DNA of 64,000 bases from Candidatus Proximibacter danicus (lineage in GTDB: Bacteria > Pseudomonadota > Gammaproteobacteria > Burkholderiales > Rhodocyclaceae), in assembly GCA_016710885.1 (NCBI GenBank), contig JADJUC010000002.1:278607-342606 (forward strand). Reading direction: 5' to 3'. Below, in pieces: positions 8,451 through 15,929 of this stretch (positions are counted from its first letter, which is position 1; each line of letters begins with the position of its first letter). Made by a program: the position numbers and the translations under genes. The notes under the pieces are model-generated. The model was not told the origin of the DNA. It ran no database searches and saw only the letters and a list, made by a program, of their open reading frames with translations.

Positions 8451-8577
8451 ATCCCGAGCGTCGCACTGCCCTCGTGCGGCATTTTGCCGCACGCGCTGAA
8501 ACACGCAGCCGCTTATAATCTGCCGCCCGATGGCGAACTCATCCACTGACTGCGCACCTGCGCCCAAGGAGCATGGC

Positions 8578-9063
8578 TTGAAACCGATAAAATCTTCCCT
8601 GATGACCACCCTGCTGGCAGCACTGCCGCTGATGTCGACCACCACCGCATTTGCTGCCGATATCGAAATCAAGACGCCGTGGGTCCGTGGCACGGTTGCT
8701 GGGCAGAAAGCCACTGGCGTCTTCATGGAAGTGACGAGTAAAACCGGTATTACGCTGGTTGGCGCCTCCAGCCCGGTCGCGGGCGTGACAGAAATCCACG
8801 AGATGAAGATGGACGGCGGCGTCATGAAAATGCGCGCCATTCCCCGTCTGGAAGTTTCTGCGGACAAACCGCTGAGCCTGGCGCCCGGCGGTTATCACGT
8901 GATGCTGATGGACCTTAAACAGCAACTGAAGACTGGCGATAGCGTGCCACTGTCGTTGCAAGTCGAGGGCAAGGACAAGAAGGTTGAAACCGTCGAGGTG
9001 AAAGCCGAAGTACGGGACCTGACGGCAGCTTCAACACCTGCCGCGCACAGCCACAAGCATTAG
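8578..9063 (+). CDS. PCu(A)C periplasmic copper chaperone
   Basis: A 161-residue precursor with a signal peptide ending TAFAAD and a Cox17-like beta fold. The copper site is visible as His in VTEIHEMKMDGGVMKMR plus the methionines there (H-x-M and M-x-M pattern), with a His-rich tail (HSHKH). PCuAC works with Sco to build CuA. I choose TTG at 8578 because AAGGAG ends six bases before it and it gives a proper basic signal peptide (MKPIKSS); an in-frame ATG at 8530 would add a non-signal-like N-terminus. Confidence 0.88.
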   Translation: MKPIKSSLMTTLLAALPLMSTTTAFAADIEIKTPWVRGTVAGQKATGVFMEVTSKTGITLVGASSPVAGVTEIHEMKMDGGVMKMRAIPRLEVSADKPLSLAPGGYHVMLMDLKQQLKTGDSVPLSLQVEGKDKKVETVEVKAEVRDLTAASTPAAHSHKH

Positions 9064-9079
9064 AACTGACCGAAAAATC

Positions 9080-9120
9080 AGCAGGGGCGGTTTACAACAT
9101 CCGCTCCTGCTTTGTTTTTT
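9080..9120 (+). terminator. intrinsic terminator after the PCuAC gene
   Basis: AGCAGGGGCGG and CCGCTCCTGCT form a stem with a ten-base loop, followed by TTGTTTTTT. It also separates the copper genes from the converging CtaA-like gene. Confidence 0.75.
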
Positions 9121-9122
9121 CC

Positions 9123-10025
9123 TCATTTCCGCTGATGCCGTAGCAACGCGGCCACTGCTGCCAGCAGCAGTGCCGCGACAACCCCGTGGCCGACAACCAG
9201 CAACAGGCTCAGACCGCTCATCACGGCAGCGCCCCCAAGACCTGCTACGGCGACCAGAAAACCAAGGACAGCAACAGCCGACGGACGCGTCGCGGACTGC
9301 TTCAGGTTAGCCGCTGCCGCCCAGCCCAGCGTCAGCAACACCGTCAGCGCAAAGCCACGGTGCAGAAGATGGAGCAAGGCTCCGCCTGCCTCCCCCGGCA
9401 CACCAGCCGCAGTCAGTTTCACTAAAGGATCCATTACGCGCAACGCGTCGGCGGAGAGGCTCGCATTTGCCTCGCAGAGGGGAAGCGTCAGGCAGGCGGA
9501 TGCCGAGTAGGTGGCGCCAATCCATGCACCGAGGACAACGGTAATGGTCAGGGCAAAAACGCCCACGCGCAGCAATACAACCTTAGCAACGCCCTCGTGG
9601 CCGCCGCGATACGCCGCAGAAGAAGCGGCCGCCATTGCCACTCGCCAGGAAAACGTCACCAAGCCCAGCCCTCCGATAATGTTGAGGAAACCGACCAGCG
9701 CACGCCGGGGATCCGCGCTGAAGAAGCCGAGGGCCGAAAGTGCCAGCATCAGCAGCAGCAGGAGCACGGCATGCCGGGCGGCAGGCAGCAGCGGCTGCGG
9801 ACGCAAGCAGCGCCAAACGAGAACACAGGTGAGGACAAGCGCGGCAGACGCGGCAAAACGGTGCAGCAGGCGGGGAAAACCGTAGTGCAGGGGCTGAAGA
9901 TCCTGGCTGAGAATACGGCCATAACAAGCCGGCCAATCGACACACCCCAAGCCGGCTGCATCGAGCCGCAAGTAGGCACTCACAGCGACAACAACCAGTG
10001 ACAAGGCGCCGATGATCAGCGCCAA
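9123..10025 (-). CDS. second COX15/CtaA-like membrane protein
   Basis: A polytopic protein with about eight helices. It has the CtaA-type first helix and loop (VSAYLRLDAAGLGCVDWPACYG), a histidine in HRFAASAAL, a cysteine pair loop (SACLTLPLCEAN) and later histidines (LHLLHRGFAL, VVGHGVV). These are the heme-ligand and disulfide positions of heme A synthase. The frame remains open into ctaA, but ATG starts there would overlap it by 137 bases; a TTG at 10025 gives the expected N-terminus, so the start is uncertain. Two CtaA-type genes in tandem suggest paired or partner-dependent function. Confidence 0.75.
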   Translation of the reverse strand: MALIIGALSLVVVAVSAYLRLDAAGLGCVDWPACYGRILSQDLQPLHYGFPRLLHRFAASAALVLTCVLVWRCLRPQPLLPAARHAVLLLLLMLALSALGFFSADPRRALVGFLNIIGGLGLVTFSWRVAMAAASSAAYRGGHEGVAKVVLLRVGVFALTITVVLGAWIGATYSASACLTLPLCEANASLSADALRVMDPLVKLTAAGVPGEAGGALLHLLHRGFALTVLLTLGWAAAANLKQSATRPSAVAVLGFLVAVAGLGGAAVMSGLSLLLVVGHGVVAALLLAAVAALLRHQRK

Positions 10026-10059
10026 CCCCGAACAGTGCGCAGGCGACGCGTATCCGGGC

Positions 10060-11112
10060 TCATCGCGCCGTGCCGGTCGAGGCAGGAGCGACGCGAAGTT
10101 CGTGATTGAGCCAGAGCAACACAGCGAAAACGACCATCGCTCCGCCCTGGTGGGCAGCACCGAGCGCAACCGGCACGGCCAGCAGCAAGGTGGCAATGCC
10201 GAGTGCTATCTGCACGGCGAGCACCAGCAGCAGCAGCGTGGACACCCAGCGAGCGCGGGCGGAAACCGGTCCAGAACGCAATTTTGCCCAGAACCAGGGA
10301 ACGATGAAGGCGAGCAGCCAGGCGCCGAGACGGTGGTCAAACTGGACCGTAGCCATGTTGTTGAAAAAATTGAGATACCAGGGATCGATCATGAAAATTT
10401 CAGGCGGGATGAAATTCCCGTTCATCAGCGGGAACGTGTTGTAGGCCTTGCCGGCACGGATGCCGGCAACAAGCCCGCCGGTCATCACCATATAGAACGC
10501 CAGCAAGGCCAGCCAGAAGCCGGTACGCTGCAGCTGCTTCAGGGTCCCATCCGTGGTTTCGCGGGCGCGCGCGGCGACCAGCCCAAGGGCAACCCACATC
10601 ATCGAGATGAAAATCAGGAATGCCAGCGACAGGTGTGCCGTCAGGCGGTACTGACTGACACGAGGATCGTCAACCAGTCCGCTCTTGACCATGTACCAGC
10701 CCATGGCCCCCTGCAGACCACCGAGAGCGAAGATGCCGAGCAACTTCGGCGTCAAGCCCGGTTCAATCTTCTTTCTTGCCCAGAAGTATAGAAAAGGCAG
10801 GAAGAAAGCGACACCAATCAAACGACCAAGCACCCGGTGCCAGTATTCCCAGTAGAAGATGCCCTTGAACTCATCTACGGTCATGTTGTGATTAACCTGT
10901 TGATATTCCGGTGTTTTTTTGTATTTGTCGAAGGTTTCGTTCCACTCTTTCTCGTTCAGCGGCGGCACGACCCCAACGATCGGCTGCCATTCAACGATGG
11001 ACAGCCCGGAATGTGTCAAGCGCGTGACGCCCCCAACGACGAGAATGGCAAAAACCATGGCACTGCAAATGAAAAGCCAGATGGCAATTTGTCGGCGGGC
11101 AGAATGGTTCAT
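10060..11112 (-). CDS. ctaA: heme A synthase (COX15/CtaA)
   Basis: A 350-residue, eight-helix membrane enzyme that oxidises the heme O methyl group to make heme A. Visible are VVGGVTRLTHSGLSIVEW, EYWHRVLGR (heme His), RLTAHLSLAFLI, FDHRLGAWLL and LGAAHQGGAM with conserved histidines. The long periplasmic loop lacks the cysteine pair, as in type-2 (mitochondrial-like) CtaA. I start at ATG 11112 (MNHSARRQ), from which the chain matches the family. A TATAAT on the minus strand (11158-11163) lies 45 bases upstream. It diverges from the heme-copper operon, implying that enzyme needs heme A. Confidence 0.92.
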   Translation of the reverse strand: MNHSARRQIAIWLFICSAMVFAILVVGGVTRLTHSGLSIVEWQPIVGVVPPLNEKEWNETFDKYKKTPEYQQVNHNMTVDEFKGIFYWEYWHRVLGRLIGVAFFLPFLYFWARKKIEPGLTPKLLGIFALGGLQGAMGWYMVKSGLVDDPRVSQYRLTAHLSLAFLIFISMMWVALGLVAARARETTDGTLKQLQRTGFWLALLAFYMVMTGGLVAGIRAGKAYNTFPLMNGNFIPPEIFMIDPWYLNFFNNMATVQFDHRLGAWLLAFIVPWFWAKLRSGPVSARARWVSTLLLLVLAVQIALGIATLLLAVPVALGAAHQGGAMVVFAVLLWLNHELRVAPASTGTAR

Positions 11113-11236
11113 TCGGGGTTCCGGAAGCAGTAAAAATGGCAAATTTTCAGGCTGCAGATTATAGGCTTTTTGGGCGTCCCGTTCCATGCGACAATCCGCG
11201 CCTTGCTGCCGTGGTGCGACAATTCGCCGCATTTTC

Positions 11237-11250
11237 TTGATATGCGTCAA
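11237..11250 (+). promoter_or_regulatory. FNR/DNR box before the heme-copper operon
   Basis: TTGAT-ATGC-GTCAA matches the FNR/DNR consensus TTGAT-N4-ATCAA at nine of ten positions. Its centre (11243.5) lies 41.5 bases before a start site predicted from TATCCT at 11274-11279, the class II activator position. The first gene of the operon starts at 11369. Confidence 0.7.
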
Positions 11251-11282
11251 TTCGCCGCAGAGCCGTCTACAGGTATCCTTCC

Positions 11283-11320
11283 CGGCACTGTGCCCAAGTG
11301 CCGAAAAGGTTTTGTTTTTT
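11283..11320 (+). promoter_or_regulatory. leader hairpin with T-tract
   Basis: CGGCAC and GTGCCG (11283-11288, 11298-11303) pair around a nine-base loop and are followed by AAAAGGTTTTGTTTTTT. This could be an attenuator or a 5' stabilising stem in the leader of the heme-copper operon. Confidence 0.35.
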
Positions 11321-11368
11321 GCAAATTAATGCGTGCTGTAAGCGCCAACAATGATGGAGGGTAACAAA

Positions 11369-11521
11369 ATGGCCGACAATGAAAACGACAACGACATCCC
11401 GTTCATGCAGAAGCTGCTCGACAACCACTTCCTGCTGCTGGTCATCGGTGTCGTGTCACCAGGGGTGCTGTACATCCTCTGGGGCATCATCGACATCATG
11501 AACACCCCGCTCGCCAAGTAA
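11369..11521 (+). CDS. 50-residue single-span membrane protein of the heme-copper operon
   Basis: The start ATG at 11369 follows GGAGGG. The product has an acidic N-terminus (MADNENDNDIPFMQ) and one hydrophobic helix (HFLLLVIGVVSPGVLYILW), then a short tail ending NTPLAK. It lies 26 bases before subunit II. By position and shape it is like the tiny accessory subunits (CcoQ/CtaF-like) of heme-copper enzymes. I do not recognise the family, so a structural or assembly role is inferred only from context. Confidence 0.75.
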   Translation: MADNENDNDIPFMQKLLDNHFLLLVIGVVSPGVLYILWGIIDIMNTPLAK

Positions 11522-11547
11522 TTTCAATCAATTAGAGGGAGAACTAC

Positions 11548-12087
11548 ATGAGTTCAATTCTGCCGCCGTCGAACCGGCTCTGGTGGAAAGAGTCGATCGA
11601 CAAGACCGAGTGGACTTGGATCGGCATCGCTTTCGTCTGGGGCATGATCATGTTCGTGATGATGATCTACTGGCACATCTATGGTAAGCAGAACCTTTCC
11701 AACGAGGCCTACAAGACCACGCCGGAAATGTTCGCTGCCAAGGCTGAGAAGTTCATTGCCGAAAATACCATTCGTACCGAAACCGACCTGGAGATCCCGG
11801 TCGTCAAGGTGCCGCCCGGTGGTGATGGTTACCTGATCGCCCGCCTGTGGAACTGGTACCCGATCCTTGAGCTGCAAGAGGGCAAGGAATACAAGATCCA
11901 CCTGTCGTCGATGGACTACAACCACGGTTTCTCGCTGCAGCCGGTGAACATCAACATCCAGGTGATCCCGGGTTACGAGCACGTCGTCAAGATGACGCCG
12001 ACCTCGACCGGCACCTTCGCCATCGTCTGCAATGAATTCTGCGGCATCGGGCACCACACGATGCTCGGCCGGATCTACGTGAAATAA
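11548..12087 (+). CDS. heme-copper oxidoreductase subunit II (CuA domain)
   Basis: A 179-residue protein with a single N-terminal helix (about residues 22-44) and a periplasmic cupredoxin domain. The binuclear CuA ligands are complete: His126 (YNHGF), Cys161, Cys165, His169 and Met172 with Glu163 (CNEFCGIGHHTM). The enzyme therefore takes electrons from a soluble or membrane cytochrome c or cupredoxin. One helix rather than two, and the short length, resemble B-type (ba3-like) oxidases. GAGGGAG precedes the start. It sits between the 50-residue protein and subunit I. Confidence 0.93.
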   Translation: MSSILPPSNRLWWKESIDKTEWTWIGIAFVWGMIMFVMMIYWHIYGKQNLSNEAYKTTPEMFAAKAEKFIAENTIRTETDLEIPVVKVPPGGDGYLIARLWNWYPILELQEGKEYKIHLSSMDYNHGFSLQPVNINIQVIPGYEHVVKMTPTSTGTFAIVCNEFCGIGHHTMLGRIYVK

Positions 12088-12099
12088 GGGGAAATAATA

Positions 12100-13794
12100 G
12101 TGGCAACCACTTACCGCACCTGCCCGGCGTCCGGGCTACAGTTCGAGGCGCATGCCGAGAAACTGATGAAATGGAACGCTGTCGTCGCCGTGCTCTGGCT
12201 GCTCGTCGGCGGCATCGGCGCCCTCGGCGTCATCATGACCCGCTGGCCGGCCTTCAAGCTGCTGCCGGCTGACCAGTTCTACACCATCCTGACCGCTCAC
12301 GGCATCGACATGCTGCTGATGTGGATTCTGCACTTCGAAATGGCCGTGCTGTACTTTGCTTCTTCTGTGCTGCTCCGCTGCCGGATCTGGGCGCCCAAGC
12401 TCGGTTGGGGCGGCTTCTGGCTAATGGTTATCGGCGGTCTCATGACCAACGTCGCCATCTTCCAGGGCGAGTCGAGCGTGATGTTCACGTCCTACGTTCC
12501 GATGCAGGCCGCGCCGCACTTCTACCTGGGCCTGATCCTGGTTGCAGTGGGCTCGCTGATCGGTTGCGCAATCTTCTTCGGCACGCTGGTCGTCGCCAAG
12601 AAGGACAAGACCTACACTGGCTCGATCCCGATGGTCACCTTCGGTGCTCTGACGGCAGCGATCATCGCCGTATTCACCATCCTCTCCGGTGCCGGCATCC
12701 TGATCCCGACCTTCCTCTGGTCCGTCGGCCTGATCAAGGAAATTGACGCGCAGTTGTATCGCATGGTCTGGTGGGCACTCGGTCACTCGTCGCAGCAGAT
12801 CAACGTTGCTGCACACGTGTCGATCTGGTACCTGATCCCGGCCATCGTGATCGGTGCCAAGCCGTTGTCGGAGAAGGTTTCCCGTGGCGCGTTCCTGCTC
12901 TACATCCTGTTCCTGCAGCTCGCTTCCGCTCACCACCTCCTGTCCGACCCGGGCATGAGCGCCGAGTGGAAAGTGCTGAACACGTCGTACTTCATGTACT
13001 TCGCCGTCATGGCCTCGATGATCCACGGCTTCACCGTTCCGGGTGCTGTTGAAGCGGCCATGCGTCGCAAGGGCTTCAACAACGGCCTGTTCGAGTGGCT
13101 GCGCAAGGCACCGTGGGGCAACCCGGCGTTTGCAGGCATGTTCATCTCGCTGGTCAGCTTCGGCTTCCTCGGCGGCATCTCCGGTGTCGTTCTCGGTACC
13201 GAGCAGATCAACATGCTGATGCACAACACCTTCTACGTTCCGGGCCACTTCCACACCACGGTCGTGACGGGTACGACGCTGGCCTTCATGGCGGTGACCT
13301 ACCTGCTGGTGCCGACGCTGTTCCGCCGCAAGATGATTTGGCCGAAGCTGTGCCAGATCCAGCCGTACCTGTTCGGTATCGCCATGTCGATCACCGGCCT
13401 GGTGATGATGGGTGCCGGTACGCTGGGCGTCTCGCGTCGCCACTGGGATATGGCCTTCTCGGGCGCACCGTTCCAGTATGAGTGGCCGGGTGCTGCTTAC
13501 CTGATGATGGGCATGACCGGTTTCTTCGGTGTCATCACCATCATCGGCGGCGCACTGTGGATCGTCCTCGTCGTTGGCTCCCTGCTGTTCGGTGAGAAGC
13601 TTGACGGTGGCGCTGTCTCCGACAAGCCGACCCCGATTCCAGCCGCAACGCCAGCTGCCGCTGCCTCGCACCACGGCAGTGACCACGTCGCCGTCCCGGG
13701 CACGGTCATCCTGGCCTTGGCCCTGCTGGTCGCCTTCGTCCTGTACTACTACGTCAACTGGAAGTACCTGTCAGAAGTCTGGCTGCTTAGCTAA
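12100..13794 (+). CDS. heme-copper oxidoreductase subunit I lacking the active-site tyrosine (eNOR-like candidate)
   Basis: A 564-residue polytopic catalytic subunit. It begins with GTG at 12100, eight bases after AAGGGG. Heme and copper ligands are present: His67 (TAHGIDM, low-spin heme), His229 (ALGHSSQQ, CuB), His278-His279 (SAHHLL, CuB), His383 and His385 (VPGHFHT, hemes). At His229+4, where oxygen reductases of the A and B families carry the cross-linked tyrosine, the residue is Gln233. Loss of this tyrosine is a feature of NO-reducing branches of the superfamily. Family placement as eNOR/sNOR-like is my inference; an unusual B-type oxidase remains possible. The C-terminus has an Ala/Pro linker and one last helix. 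Confidence 0.88.
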   Translation: MATTYRTCPASGLQFEAHAEKLMKWNAVVAVLWLLVGGIGALGVIMTRWPAFKLLPADQFYTILTAHGIDMLLMWILHFEMAVLYFASSVLLRCRIWAPKLGWGGFWLMVIGGLMTNVAIFQGESSVMFTSYVPMQAAPHFYLGLILVAVGSLIGCAIFFGTLVVAKKDKTYTGSIPMVTFGALTAAIIAVFTILSGAGILIPTFLWSVGLIKEIDAQLYRMVWWALGHSSQQINVAAHVSIWYLIPAIVIGAKPLSEKVSRGAFLLYILFLQLASAHHLLSDPGMSAEWKVLNTSYFMYFAVMASMIHGFTVPGAVEAAMRRKGFNNGLFEWLRKAPWGNPAFAGMFISLVSFGFLGGISGVVLGTEQINMLMHNTFYVPGHFHTTVVTGTTLAFMAVTYLLVPTLFRRKMIWPKLCQIQPYLFGIAMSITGLVMMGAGTLGVSRRHWDMAFSGAPFQYEWPGAAYLMMGMTGFFGVITIIGGALWIVLVVGSLLFGEKLDGGAVSDKPTPIPAATPAAAASHHGSDHVAVPGTVILALALLVAFVLYYYVNWKYLSEVWLLS

Positions 13795-13812
13795 GCACCG
13801 CATTCCCCGAGT

Positions 13813-13900
13813 CAGGTGGCAAACCACCTGGCCCGGGGCCTGCCTGAATCGGACTTGGGCGCCACCACAAGCTTTTCCAGGCCCGATTCAAGCAGGTTCC
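13813..13900 (+). other. intergenic hairpins between subunit I and ctaB
   Basis: CAGGTGG-CAAA-CCACCTG (13813-13830) is a perfect stem-loop. A second, imperfect inverted repeat pairs CCTGAATCGG (about 13843) with CCCGATTCAAG (about 13882). There is no T-tract directly after the first stem, so these may limit read-through or stabilise the oxidase mRNA rather than stop transcription. T-rich sequence follows at 13919-13936. Confidence 0.35.
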
Positions 13901-13960
13901 AAGGCAAGATCCGAACCTAATTTTTTTGTTTTTTCCAAGCGATATTTCCCGAAAATTCCC

Positions 13961-14850
13961 ATGCAATCGACGACGCCCAACCATAGCGCCTCCGGTTCCT
14001 ACGTCCGGGCCATTCTCGGACTCTTCAAGCTGCGCATCGGGGTTGTCATTACCTTTACCGCGCTGGCGGGTCTGGCCGTTGGTGCCGGACCAAGCCTGAC
14101 ACCGCTGCAGTTTGTCGTGCTGACGCTGTCCGTACTCATTTCGTCCGCCGCCGCAGGCGCTTCAACCAGTATTACGAGAAAGACCTCGACCCGAAGATGG
14201 CGCGCACGAAAAACCGCCCCTTCGTCACCGGTCAGATCAAGCACGGCCCGTTCTGGCTGGTGGTTATTGCCGCCCTGACGATCGCCTCAGTCGGAGCAGC
14301 CTGGATGGCCCTGAATGCCTGGTCGGCACTCTATGTTTTTCTTGGTGCCTTCTTTTACGCGATCGTTTATACCGTCTGGCTCAAGCGTCGCACCTGGCTG
14401 AACATCGTTTTTGGTGGTCTGGCTGGCAGCTGGGCTGTCCTTGCAGGCGCGACGGCAGCTGATCCACAACTTGGTGCCGTACCGCTGGCACTGGCCTTCG
14501 TTCTGTTCTTGTGGACGCCACCGCATTTCTGGGCACTCGCCATCGCTTGCAGGGACGACTACGAAGCAGCCGGCGTTCCGATGCTGCCCGTTGTCGTTGG
14601 CAACGAGCGCGCTGCCCAGGTGATTTTCTACAGCACACTGGCTCTGGTTGCCGCCTCACTACTGCCCGCCTTCTTCGGGCTGGGAGTGATCTATCTTGCG
14701 GCAGCGGCGAGCGGCGGCGCTCTGTTCATCCAGAAAGCCTGGCTGCTGACCCGCGCTCCGAACCGCAAGACAGCCCTCTCGTGCTTCCATGCATCGCTCA
14801 TCCAGCTCACGCTGGTGCTGCTCGGTGCGATAATCGACGCCCAACTCTGA
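13961..14850 (+). CDS. ctaB: protoheme IX farnesyltransferase (heme O synthase), frameshifted as read
   Basis: This UbiA-family membrane enzyme farnesylates heme B to heme O, the substrate of CtaA. The N-terminal part reads from ATG 13961 (MQSTTPNHSASGSYVRAILG, FKLRIGVVITFTALAG). After about base 14158 the frame is lost. The conserved NQYYEKDLDPKMARTKNRP, with its catalytic asparagine and aspartates, reads in the next frame and runs to 14850 (FLWTPPHFWALAI, YEAAGVPMLPVV). One base is missing around GGCGC-TTCAACCAG. Either the consensus is wrong or the gene is dead; both halves keep coding character, which favours an error. It ends 35 bases before the second Sco gene. Confidence 0.85.
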
Positions 14851-14885
14851 AAACCCTGAGCAAAGAGCGTCGTATCAACCCGACC

Positions 14886-15803
14886 ATGCAGTCCCCCATT
14901 GCCTTCGCAGGAATGCCGCCTAGACTGGCAACGCTCCTGCTCGTTATCGCTGCACATCTACTCGCCTTGAGCGGCGCATCCGCACTTGCCGATGAAACCG
15001 CAGAAAAACCGAAACTCACGGCACGCCCGACGACCAGCCTGAGTACAGCGCTGACGCTGACAAGCCTGGATGAAAATTCAGCCTTCGAACGTTCGCAGGC
15101 GGCCGTCGGAAACGACCTTGGCGACTTTGTCATGCTCAACCGCGACGGCAAGCCCATCGAGCTGCGCCAGTATCGCGGCAAGCCGCTGCTGGTCAATTTT
15201 GTCTACACCGCCTGTTTCCAGGTGTGCCCGACAACAACGCGCAATCTGCAGAAAGCGGTGGCAGAAACGGTAAGTGTGATGGGGGCCGACCGCTTCAATA
15301 TCGTTACCATCGGCTTCAACCAACCCTTTGATTCGCCTCAAGCCATGAAAGATTTTTCGGGCCGCTACGGGCTGGACCTGCCGAACTGGGAATTCCTCAG
15401 CCCGGCAACGGCGCTGGTGCCTGCAATAACCCAGCATTTCGGCTTCAGTTTTGTTGCCACGCCAGCCGGATTTGACCACCTGAACCAAGTGACGATGGTC
15501 GATGCGGAGGGCCGGATCGTACGTCAGGTCTATGGCGAAAAATTCACCGCCAAGGATATCGCCGAGCCGCTGAAATTGCTGATTACCGGTTCGGCCATTC
15601 CGCCGCAAACCAGCACGGTCAAGGAGCTGATGGAACGGATTCGCATCCTGTGTTCGGTGTATGACCCGAAAACCGGGCGCTACCGCACCGACTATTCGCT
15701 CTACTTCATGATGGCGGGGTTTGCCACCTTCCTCATCTTCCTGATTTATCTGTCGTACAACATGTGGAAAAACCGCCGGCGCGAACCCCCTCCCGGCAAC
15801 TAA
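14886..15803 (+). CDS. SCO1/SenC-family protein with C-terminal membrane anchor
   Basis: A 305-residue protein with an N-terminal signal or anchor (LATLLLVIAAHLLALSG), a thioredoxin-like Sco domain with the copper motif CFQVCP and a distal His in FDHLNQV, and a C-terminal helix (YFMMAGFATFLIFLIYLSYN) followed by a basic tail. This is longer than standard Sco because of the second anchor. Its place directly after the oxidase and ctaB suggests it loads CuA of this particular enzyme, while the lipoprotein Sco at 7418 may serve the same or other targets. sNOR-type operons are also known to carry senC. Confidence 0.9.
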   Translation: MQSPIAFAGMPPRLATLLLVIAAHLLALSGASALADETAEKPKLTARPTTSLSTALTLTSLDENSAFERSQAAVGNDLGDFVMLNRDGKPIELRQYRGKPLLVNFVYTACFQVCPTTTRNLQKAVAETVSVMGADRFNIVTIGFNQPFDSPQAMKDFSGRYGLDLPNWEFLSPATALVPAITQHFGFSFVATPAGFDHLNQVTMVDAEGRIVRQVYGEKFTAKDIAEPLKLLITGSAIPPQTSTVKELMERIRILCSVYDPKTGRYRTDYSLYFMMAGFATFLIFLIYLSYNMWKNRRREPPPGN

Positions 15804-15844
15804 ACCCTTGCAATAACAGGGCTATCGGCCTATTCCAGCCGGAA

Positions 15845-15886
15845 TTGATGCGGGTCAAGTTGCCATGATCCACAGCCAAATATAAT
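15845..15886 (+). promoter_or_regulatory. class II FNR/DNR promoter before the cytochrome-b operon
   Basis: TTGAT-GCGG-GTCAA (15845-15858, centre 15851.5) is followed by a perfect TATAAT at 15881-15886. The implied start site near 15893 puts the box at -41.5, the exact class II spacing. Both this box and the one at 11237 have the same GTCAA right half-site. Confidence 0.78.
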
Positions 15887-15929
15887 CAAGTGCTAATGAT
15901 CCACCTGTTTCATAACGTGGCCAGCGCGC

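Noticed and set aside
8473..8493. Hairpin CGTGCGGC-ATTTT-GCCGCACG as a terminator after the DUF1318 gene
   Set aside because: The stem is real, but no T-tract follows on either strand, so termination is not supported.
12421..13686. 421-residue minus-strand frame opposite heme-copper subunit I
   Set aside because: Composition is rich in Asp, His, Arg and Gln without domains; it is the antisense shadow of a conserved membrane protein gene.
11548..13794. Plain aerobic aa3-type cytochrome c oxidase
   Set aside because: No subunit III is present, the helix-VI tyrosine is absent and the promoter carries an FNR/DNR box. It is kept only as an alternative within the B-type family.
14511..14885. Upstream extension of the second Sco gene into ctaB
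   Set aside because: The extra residues are the out-of-frame reading of ctaB; the signal peptide begins at ATG 14886.
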